From: Planctomycetota bacterium
GTDB lineage: Bacteria > Planctomycetota > UBA1135 > UBA2386
Assembly (NCBI GenBank): GCA_016793305.1
Contig: JAEUHU010000121.1
Span: forward strand, 1-12,043
DNA length: 12,043 nt
Direction: 5' to 3'
Shown here: one piece after another, positions 1-8,422 of the stretch
How the letters are laid out: each line of letters opens with the position of its first letter
How positions within the stretch are numbered: position 1 is the first letter of the stretch
The notes under the pieces: generated by a model
Told to the model about the DNA's origin: nothing
The model's database searches: none
What the model saw: only the letters and a program-made list of their open reading frames with translations
Program-made: the position numbers and the translations under genes

Positions 1-495
1 CCCGAACGGGCCGCAGGTGTCGATCGCGTCGAAGAACGCCCCCGGCCGCCGGTCGGCGAGCACCAGCGTCCAGTTCGCCCCGTCGTCGGTGCTGCGCCAC
101 AGCTCGGCCGGTTCGCCCGCCACCATCGCCAGCACCGTGGCCCCGTCGAGCACCGCGAGGTCGCGGAAGTCGCGGCCGGCCGGCCCTGGTGGCGTCACGT
201 CCTGCCAGTGCCGGCCACCGTCGTCGGTCCGGAACACGCCGAGCGCGCCGCCGACGAACGCCCGCTCGCGATCGCGGGCGGCGAGGCCGCGCAGGCTGTT
301 CGAAGAGTTCGGACCGCCTTGGCCGATCCGGTTCGGCGACGCCACGGCGACGAAGCGCCGCGGGGTGCGCAGCGCCTCGGCCGACGCCACGGAGCCGACC
401 GGCACACAGCCGACGAGGCAGATCCACACGCTGCAAAGGGCCAGCAGACGACGGTGGACGAGGGCAGCACGGTGCGGACGAGCGGTTTGGTTCAT
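1..495 (-). CDS. Asp-box (YCF48/BNR-like) lipoprotein, partial
   Basis: This is the N-terminal 165 residues of a secreted protein; the gene continues beyond the left edge. Reading the complement from the ATG at 495 gives an open frame with no stop to base 1. Residues 1-30 have arginine-rich positive charge, then a hydrophobic stretch ending in the lipobox LVGC (27-30), so Cys30 is the likely lipid-modified residue. Two Asp-box motifs follow: RTDDGGRHW at 89-97 and STDDGANW at 135-142. These repeats mark beta-propellers of the sialidase/YCF48-like kind, which databases often label exo-alpha-sialidase or photosystem II assembly-like. The fragment shows no catalytic residues, so enzyme activity cannot be assigned; a structural or binding role outside the cytoplasmic membrane is as likely. 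No clear Shine-Dalgarno site precedes the ATG, and I found no alternative in-frame start just upstream. It is divergent from the kinase gene, 66 nt apart. Confidence 0.72.
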   Translation of the reverse strand, partial: MNQTARPHRAALVHRRLLALCSVWICLVGCVPVGSVASAEALRTPRRFVAVASPNRIGQGGPNSSNSLRGLAARDRERAFVGGALGVFRTDDGGRHWQDVTPPGPAGRDFRDLAVLDGATVLAMVAGEPAELWRSTDDGANWTLVLADRRPGAFFDAIDTCGPFG

Positions 496-561
496 GGACC
501 CACGCGAGCGCTGGCGACTGTATCCTCCAGCTCCTGGTGCTGCCCCGGCACCTCTCGTCCC
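496..561. promoter_or_regulatory. Divergent intergenic region, lipoprotein / kinase
   Basis: These 66 nt separate two divergent start codons, so promoters for both genes should lie here or just inside the coding ends. The least G/C-rich part is ACTGTATCCTCC near 507-518. It contains TATCCT on the plus strand and TACAGT on the minus strand, both possible -10-like hexamers, but neither has a convincing -35 partner. The assignment rests mainly on gene arrangement. Confidence 0.3.
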
Positions 562-3771
<3,210 letters not shown>

Positions 3772-3778
3772 ACCACGA

Positions 3779-3809
3779 CGCCCGCCCATCGCGAAGCGGC
3801 GGGCGGGCG
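3779..3809 (+). terminator. Stem-loop after kinase gene, likely terminator
   Basis: CGCCCGCCC at 3779-3787 is the exact reverse complement of GGGCGGGCG at 3801-3809. This gives a 9-bp all-G/C stem with a 13-nt loop, starting 8 nt after the kinase stop codon. The loop can form a further small CGC-GAA-GCG hairpin. There is no T-tract, so it would be an atypical intrinsic terminator. An overlapping palindrome, CGGGCGCCCG at 3804-3813, offers a competing fold. Confidence 0.45.
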
Positions 3810-3885
3810 CCCGGCCCGACCGACGCGATCCGCCCCGAGTCCATTCCCGTTACCTCGGCCCCGGCCCGACTACCTGCAGTCCCAT

Positions 3886-3901
3886 CGGTGCGCCCGTTGC
3901 A
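3886..3901 (+). promoter_or_regulatory. Possible sigma-54 (-24/-12) promoter of the LOG-family gene
   Basis: CGGTGCGCCCGTTGCA keeps the required GG-N10-GC spacing (GG 3887-3888, GC 3899-3900) and a full TTGCA -12 element. The -24 element departs from TGGCACG at three positions. It would start transcription near 3912, about 17 nt before the ATG. GG-N10-GC matches are frequent by chance in DNA this rich in GC, so support is modest. The neighbouring convergent gene encodes a sigma-54 activator, which at least makes such a promoter biologically possible here. Confidence 0.25.
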
Positions 3902-3928
3902 GTCGGCCCACCGCCCCCGCGATCCAGC

Positions 3929-4714
3929 ATGCACCTGAACGACCCACAACGCACCCAGCCCGACTGGGGCAAGTCCTCGCGCGATTCCGGCGAACGCCAG
4001 TTCCTCGCCGGCCCGCGGAGCCGCCTGCGCGAACTCGGCCGCGCCTTCCGCATCTTCGGCGAGTGCATCAAGGGCTTCCGCGCCCTGCACTTCCTGCCAC
4101 CGTGCGTCACCGTGTTCGGCAGCGCGCGCTTTCCCGAGGACAACCGCTGGTACAAGCTCGCGCGCGAGGTCAGCGCCGGCATCGGCCGCGAAGGGTTCAC
4201 GATCATGACCGGCGGCGGGCCAGGCATCATGGAAGCGGCGAACCGCGGCGCGCGCGACGTCGGCGCGCTCAGCGTCGGCTGCAACATCACGCTGCCGCAC
4301 GAACAGCGCCCCAACCCGTACCTCGATCGCTTCGTCGAGTTCCGCTACTTCTTCGTCCGCAAGGTGATGCTGGTGAAGTACAGCTACGCCTTCGTCGTGC
4401 TGCCCGGCGGGTTCGGCACGATGGACGAGCTGTTCGAGGCGGTGACGCTGATCCAGACCGGCAAGATCCAGGACTTCCCGGTCGTGCTGATGGGCACCGA
4501 CTACTGGCGGCCGCTGCTCGAGTTCCTGCGCACCTCGATGGTCGCCGAGCGCACCATCGATGCGAAGGATCTCGAGCGCATCCTGGTCACCGACGACGTC
4601 GCCACCGCCGTGGCGCACGTGAAGCAGGGTGCTCTGGCCCACCTGGGTGGTCGCCTGCCCCCGCCGCGGCGCGCGAACGTGCTGCTCGGCGAGCGCTCGC
4701 CGAAACACGGCTAG
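3929..4714 (+). CDS. LOG-family (TIGR00730) nucleoside monophosphate phosphoribohydrolase
   Basis: This is a 261-aa Rossmann-fold protein of the lysine decarboxylase-like/LOG family. Characterised LOG members hydrolyse (cytokinin) nucleoside 5'-monophosphates to free base and ribose 5-phosphate. Diagnostic motifs are GSARF (64-68), GGGPGIMEAANRG (95-107), the R145-K146 pair and PGGFGTMDE (159-167), whose arginine and glutamate match the family active site. About 55 residues of polar and then basic helical sequence precede the core, longer than in short plant LOGs, fitting the larger bacterial branch. The frame is open back to 3407, but that part overlaps the kinase gene; ATG 3929 is the first start beyond it that leaves the whole domain intact. 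The gene ends in TAG inside a CTAG palindrome that also supplies the stop of the convergent response regulator. Old annotations as lysine decarboxylase are known to be wrong for this family. The natural substrate in this organism is unknown. Confidence 0.88.
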   Translation: MHLNDPQRTQPDWGKSSRDSGERQFLAGPRSRLRELGRAFRIFGECIKGFRALHFLPPCVTVFGSARFPEDNRWYKLAREVSAGIGREGFTIMTGGGPGIMEAANRGARDVGALSVGCNITLPHEQRPNPYLDRFVEFRYFFVRKVMLVKYSYAFVVLPGGFGTMDELFEAVTLIQTGKIQDFPVVLMGTDYWRPLLEFLRTSMVAERTIDAKDLERILVTDDVATAVAHVKQGALAHLGGRLPPPRRANVLLGERSPKHG

Positions 4715-6099
4715 CCGCGGAAGTCGGCGCTGCGGATGCCGTACTTCTGCATCAGCTTCTGGAAGGCGCTGCGGGCCATGCCGGCCTCCTCGCTGCAATG
4801 CGTGACGTTGCCCTTGTGCTTCTTCAGCAGGGCTTCGACGTAGCCGCTCTCCAGCTCGGCGATGCGGCGCGCCTTCATCTCCTGGAAGGTGCCCGCCGCC
4901 AGCTCGCCGGGCACGGCAGGCCCGTCCTCGCCGCGCAGTTCCGGAGGCAGGTCGCGAACCTGCAGCTCCGGGCCGTGACCGAGCGCACAGGCCCGCTCCA
5001 ACGCGTTGCGCACCTGCCGCACGTTGCCGGGCCAGCTGTGCCCACGCAGCAGCGCCATCGCGTCGGTGTGCACGCCCCGGATGCCTGCGGCCGAGCCGAA
5101 GCGTTCCAGGAAGTGCCGCACCAGCGCCTCGACGTCCTCGCGCCGCTCGCGCAGCGGTGGCACGGCGATGCGCACCACGTCCAGGCGGTAGAACAGGTCG
5201 GCGCGGAAGCGTCCTTCCTCGACCTCCTTCTGCAGGCTGCGGTTGGTCGCGGCGACGATCCGGACGTCGACCAGACGCTGCTCGTTGCCGCCGACCGGAC
5301 GCACCGAACGTTCCTGGATGGCGCGCAGCAGCTTCGGCTGGAACGCCAGCGGCAGCTCGCCGAGTTCGTCGAAGAACAGCGTGCCCCCGTCGGCGACCTG
5401 GAACAGGCCGAGCTTCTGGCCGGTGGCGCCGGTGAAGGCACCCTTCTGGTGGCCGAACAACTCGCTCTCGAACAGGTCGGTCGGGATCGACGCGCAGTCG
5501 ACCGGCACGAACGGCTTGTCGGCGCGCGCGCTGCTGGCGTGCAGGTGGTGCGCCAGCAGTTCCTTGCCGGTGCCGCTCTCGCCGAGCAGCAGCACCGAGG
5601 CGTCGGTGCGCGCCGCCCGTTCGAGCGTGGCCACCACCTCGGCGAACGCCGCCGAACGGTAGACCAGCTGGTTCTGCACGGCCCCGACGCGCAGCCGTTC
5701 GCGCAGCCCTTCGTTGTTGTCCCGCACCTGCCGGTGCGCGAGCGCCTTGGCGACCCGCTCGACCAGGTCCTTCTCGACGTACGGCTTCGCCAGGTAGTCG
5801 AAGGCGCCGAGCTTGATCGCGCTGACCGCCGCCTGCAGGTCCGGGTAGCCGGTCAGCAGCAGCACCTCGACGTCGGGGTCCTTGCGGCGGATCGCCTGCA
5901 GCAGCTCGAGTCCGTTCATGCGCGGCATGCGCACGTCGCTGACCACCACCTCGAAGCGCTCGTGCTGCAGCAGCTGCAGGGCCTCCTCGGCGGACGCGGC
6001 GCAGCGGGCCTTGAAGCCGGCCCGCTCGAGGAAGAACGCTGCCAGCTCCGCCAGGTCGCGCTCGTCGTCGACCACCAGCACCCGGTCCCGGACGGTCAT
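4711..6099 (-). CDS. NtrC-type sigma-54-dependent response regulator
   Basis: This 462-aa transcriptional activator opens sigma-54 RNA polymerase promoters when phosphorylated. The receiver domain (5-120) has acidic D11-D12, phospho-acceptor D55, T83 and K105. The AAA+ domain (about 142-375) has Walker A GESGTGKE (173-180), the sigma-54-contacting GAFTGA loop (220-225), Walker B GTLFFDE (239-245) and the WPGNVRQ element (356-362). A Fis-type helix-turn-helix lies at about 428-455. All functional motifs are intact, so it should be an active bacterial enhancer-binding protein. Its ATG overlaps the stop of the upstream Fur-family gene (ATGA, 6099-6096), suggesting translational coupling; a longer in-frame start at 6420 would overlap that gene and was rejected. 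No histidine kinase gene is present in the window, so the phosphodonor is unknown. It ends in a CTAG shared with the convergent LOG-family gene. Confidence 0.93.
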   Translation of the reverse strand: MTVRDRVLVVDDERDLAELAAFFLERAGFKARCAASAEEALQLLQHERFEVVVSDVRMPRMNGLELLQAIRRKDPDVEVLLLTGYPDLQAAVSAIKLGAFDYLAKPYVEKDLVERVAKALAHRQVRDNNEGLRERLRVGAVQNQLVYRSAAFAEVVATLERAARTDASVLLLGESGTGKELLAHHLHASSARADKPFVPVDCASIPTDLFESELFGHQKGAFTGATGQKLGLFQVADGGTLFFDELGELPLAFQPKLLRAIQERSVRPVGGNEQRLVDVRIVAATNRSLQKEVEEGRFRADLFYRLDVVRIAVPPLRERREDVEALVRHFLERFGSAAGIRGVHTDAMALLRGHSWPGNVRQVRNALERACALGHGPELQVRDLPPELRGEDGPAVPGELAAGTFQEMKARRIAELESGYVEALLKKHKGNVTHCSEEAGMARSAFQKLMQKYGIRSADFRG

Positions 6100-6560
6100 G
6101 CGCGGCCCTTGCCCTCGCTCCTCGGCTTCTTCTGGCAGCTGCGGCACACCCCGTGGATACGCAGGCTGTGGTGCTCGATGCGGAAGCCGATCCGCCGCGC
6201 CGCCGCTTCCTGCAGGCGCTCGAGCTCGTCGTCGCGGAACTCGAAGATCGCGCCGCAGCTGCCGCAGACCATGTGGTCGTGGTGTTCGTGTCCGAGCACG
6301 TGCTCGAACCGCCGCCCGCCGTCGCCGGTGTCCAGCCCTTCGACGAAGCGAGCCTCTTCGAGCACCGCCAGCGTGCGGTAGACGGTCGCCCGCGACACCC
6401 CAGGATCGGTGCGGCGGCACAGGGCCAGCAGTTCCTCGGCGGTGAAGTGCTCGTGGCTCGACAACGCCGTGCGCACGATCGCGGCCCGCTGGTTGGTCCA
6501 GCGGAAGCCCCGCTTGCGCAGCGCCTTCTCGACCACGGCGAGTTCTTCGTCGGGTTTCAC
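6096..6560 (-). CDS. Fur-family metal-dependent transcriptional regulator
   Basis: This 154-aa winged-helix repressor resembles Fur. The DNA-binding domain includes the recognition helix around GVSRATVYRTL (54-64). The dimerisation domain has the metal-ligand cluster HEHHDH (91-96) and two CxxC pairs, C99/C102 and C139/C142, expected to hold structural zinc. Candidate regulatory ligands are H38, E86, H94, H96 and E107. Glutamate rather than aspartate at 107 (PerR D104) favours a Fur-like iron sensor over a PerR-like peroxide sensor; Zur or Mur activity is not excluded. The start is inferred as GTG 6560, because the family N-terminus (KPDEELAVVEKAL) begins there and no ATG fits nearby. No good Shine-Dalgarno site is visible. 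The gene begins 34 nt after purD and its TGA overlaps the response-regulator ATG, so the three probably share a transcript. Predicted targets are unknown. Confidence 0.88.
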   Translation of the reverse strand: MKPDEELAVVEKALRKRGFRWTNQRAAIVRTALSSHEHFTAEELLALCRRTDPGVSRATVYRTLAVLEEARFVEGLDTGDGGRRFEHVLGHEHHDHMVCGSCGAIFEFRDDELERLQEAAARRIGFRIEHHSLRIHGVCRSCQKKPRSEGKGRA

Positions 6561-6594
6561 GGGAGGGCGACCATAGCCGACCGGTGGTCCCCGC

Positions 6595-7863
6595 TCACGC
6601 GCGGGCGCCGATGTCGCGGCGATAGTGCATGCCGGCGAACTCGATCTGCTGCAGGGCGGCGTAGGCGCGTTCGCGCGCAGCCGTCGCGTCCTTGCCGAGC
6701 GCCGTGACCGCCAGCACACGCCCACCCGCGGTCACCAGGTCGCTGCCGAGCTTCTGCGTGGTGCCGGCGTGGAACACCTGCAGGTCCGGGCCCTGCGCCA
6801 CGCGGTCGATGCCGAAGATCGGCGTGCCCTTCTTGGTGTCGCCGGGGTAGCCGGCGGCGCACGCCACGACGCACACCGCGACGCGATCGTCCCAGACCGG
6901 CGCCTCCATCTGCTCGAGCTTGCCCTCGGCGGTGGCGAGCAGCAGCGGCAGCAGGTCGCTCTGGAGCCGCATCAGCAGCGGCTGGGTCTCCGGGTCGCCG
7001 AGCCGGCAGTTGAACTCGAGGACCCGCGGGCCCTGCGCGGTCAGCATCAGCCCCGCGTAGAGGAAGCCCTGGAACCGGCGGTTCTCGCGGTTCATCGCGT
7101 GCACGGTCGGGAACACGATCTGGCTCTCGATCTGGGTCCGGATGCGCGGCAACACGCCGACCGGCGTGATCACGCCCATGCCGCCCGTGTTCGGCCCCTT
7201 GTCGCCGTCGCCGACCGCCTTGTGGTCGCGGGCCGGCTCGAGCGGCACGATCGTGCGGCCGTCGGTCAGCGTGATCAGCGACACCTCGTGGCCCTCGAGG
7301 AACTCCTCGAACACCACCCGGCCGCCCGCCTCGCCGAAGCGCCGCTTCTCCATGCAGTCGGCGATCGCGGCCTTGGCCTCCTCGTTGTTCTTGCAGACGG
7401 TGACGCCCTTGCCGGCGGCGAGCCCCGAGGCCTTGACGACGATCGGCCCGTCCGGACGGTTGTCCAGGAACGAACGCGCCATCGCCAGCTCCTCGTAGAC
7501 CCAGAACGACGGGCCCGGCACGCGGTGCCGGCGGCACAGCTCGCGCGCGAAGGCCTTGTTGCCCTCGATCTCGGCGGCGGCCTTGTTCGGCCCGAAGCAG
7601 AGCTTCTTCTGCGCGGCGAACGCGTCGACGATGCCGTCGCAGAGCGGCCCTTCCGGGCCGACCACGGTCAGGTCGATCTTCTCGTCGACCGCGAAGCGCA
7701 ACAGCCTGCCGATGTCCTCGGCCGGGATCTCGACGTTGTCGGCGACCAGCTTGGTGCCCGGGTTGCCAGGCGCACAGAACAGGCGCTTGAGCAGCGGCGA
7801 TTGCCGGAGTTTCCAGCAGAGAGCGTGTTCACGGCCGCCCGAGCCGACGACGAGTACGTTCAT
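6595..7863 (-). CDS. purD: Phosphoribosylamine-glycine ligase (GAR synthetase)
   Basis: This 422-aa cytoplasmic ATP-grasp enzyme joins glycine to 5-phosphoribosylamine, the second committed step of de novo purine synthesis. The length is normal for PurD. Signature sequences are the N-terminal GSGGREHALCWKL (8-20), VVGPEGPL, VKASGLAAGKGV (ATP-grasp binding loop), ARDHKAVGDGDKGPNTGGMG (the PurD signature) and EFNCRLGDPETQ, which carries the magnesium/ATP acidic residues. The ATG at 7863 directly opens the conserved NVLVVGSGGREHA beta strand, so the start is secure. No other purine genes are in view; the downstream partners are two regulators instead, an unusual setting. It is divergent from the DsrE-like gene, 102 nt apart. 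Confidence 0.97.
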   Translation of the reverse strand: MNVLVVGSGGREHALCWKLRQSPLLKRLFCAPGNPGTKLVADNVEIPAEDIGRLLRFAVDEKIDLTVVGPEGPLCDGIVDAFAAQKKLCFGPNKAAAEIEGNKAFARELCRRHRVPGPSFWVYEELAMARSFLDNRPDGPIVVKASGLAAGKGVTVCKNNEEAKAAIADCMEKRRFGEAGGRVVFEEFLEGHEVSLITLTDGRTIVPLEPARDHKAVGDGDKGPNTGGMGVITPVGVLPRIRTQIESQIVFPTVHAMNRENRRFQGFLYAGLMLTAQGPRVLEFNCRLGDPETQPLLMRLQSDLLPLLLATAEGKLEQMEAPVWDDRVAVCVVACAAGYPGDTKKGTPIFGIDRVAQGPDLQVFHAGTTQKLGSDLVTAGGRVLAVTALGKDATAARERAYAALQQIEFAGMHYRRDIGARA

Positions 7864-7965
7864 GCGCGAAGGAAACGGGACAGGCTACGGACCGCGGGCG
7901 CCGATCGGTAGCACTTCGTCGGCGACACGCTGGCCCGGGGCGTCGGTCGCCGCTTGCATGGCGCC
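7864..7965. promoter_or_regulatory. Divergent intergenic region, purD / DsrE-like gene
   Basis: These 102 nt should hold the promoters of the purD run and of the DsrE-like gene. On the minus strand TAGCCT lies about 22 nt before the purD ATG and could be a -10 element, but no clear -35 is seen. I found no convincing purine operator, Fur box or riboswitch fold by eye. The assignment rests on gene arrangement. Confidence 0.3.
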
Positions 7966-8292
7966 ATGGACACGATCGTGGTGTTGAACCAGGACCAGAT
8001 GGGCCACGGCGACCGGGCGCTGGGCCAGAAGGTGCTCGGCACCTTCCTGAGGAAGTCGATCGCGCTGCCGGAGTTCCGCGCCCTGCTGTTCTACAACTCC
8101 GGCGTGCGGCTGGTCGCCGCCGACTCGCCGGTGCTGACCGAACTGCGCCTGCTCGAGGAACGCGGCGTCGACCTGGTGCCGTGCGGCACGTGCCTCGGCC
8201 ACTACGGCGTCACGCCGGCCGTCGGCAAGGTCGCCGACATGGACTCGATCGTGCGCGAGATGGGCCGGGCGGCGAAGGTGATCACGCTCTGA
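7966..8292 (+). CDS. DsrE-fold protein, YedF C-terminal-like
   Basis: This small 108-aa protein matches the C-terminal DsrE-like domain of the YedF (selenium metabolism, TIGR03527-type) family, recalled from family knowledge rather than searched. Conserved features are the opening strand VVLNQDQMGHGD, LLFYNSGVRL, SPVLTELRLLEERGV, and the paired cysteines of PCGTCLGHYG (C73 and C76), then VGKVADMDSIV and the terminal KVITL. DsrE-fold proteins such as TusBCD and DsrEFH carry sulfur on cysteine or bind sulfur-relay partners; the YedF function itself is not settled. The usual N-terminal TusA/SirA domain of YedF is absent, since the open frame begins only four codons earlier at a TTG (7954). ATG 7966 is chosen because it starts the first beta strand. 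No TusA-like or selD-like gene is visible nearby. Its stop codon lies inside a strong hairpin. Confidence 0.8.
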   Translation: MDTIVVLNQDQMGHGDRALGQKVLGTFLRKSIALPEFRALLFYNSGVRLVAADSPVLTELRLLEERGVDLVPCGTCLGHYGVTPAVGKVADMDSIVREMGRAAKVITL

Positions 8293-8322
8293 TCCGGATC
8301 GCCCACAGGGCGATCCGGATCA
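8290..8322. terminator. Perfect 15-bp hairpin at convergent gene ends
   Basis: TGATCCGGATCGCCC (8290-8304) is exactly complementary to GGGCGATCCGGATCA (8308-8322), leaving a 3-nt ACA loop, or 14 bp with a 5-nt loop. The TGA stop of the DsrE-like gene is the first triplet of the stem. The U32 gene ends 100 nt beyond, on the other strand. Each arm also contains the self-complementary decamer GATCCGGATC. No T-tract follows on either strand. The symmetry would suit a bidirectional terminator or transcript-end stabiliser. Confidence 0.6.
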
Positions 8323-8422
8323 GGCCATCCAGGACGCCGCAACGCGGGATCCGTCCGCCGCGAAATCGGCACACTCGGCCCCGCTGCGCCGTCGCCTTGG
8401 AAGTCGGCCCGGCAACGGCCCA

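Noticed and set aside
208..561. N-terminal extension of the kinase to the ATG at 208
   Set aside because: It would overlap most of the divergent lipoprotein gene, and the added residues look like shadow translation.
4063..6381. Long plus-strand frame (772 codons) antisense to the response regulator
   Set aside because: It starts inside the LOG-family gene and shows no domain; the opposite strand has every NtrC-type motif.
6561..6725. Upstream extension of the Fur-family protein
   Set aside because: It would overlap the end of purD, and the added residues are unlike any Fur N-terminus; GTG 6560 fits the family boundary.
6625..7911. Plus-strand frame (428 codons) antisense to purD
   Set aside because: It mirrors the purD codons, has His/Arg/Leu-rich composition and no motif; purD itself is unmistakable.
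7936..7960. Possible sigma-54 promoter before the DsrE-like gene
   Set aside because: The best GG/GC pair before TTGCA is separated by nine rather than ten bases and lacks a recognisable -24 element.
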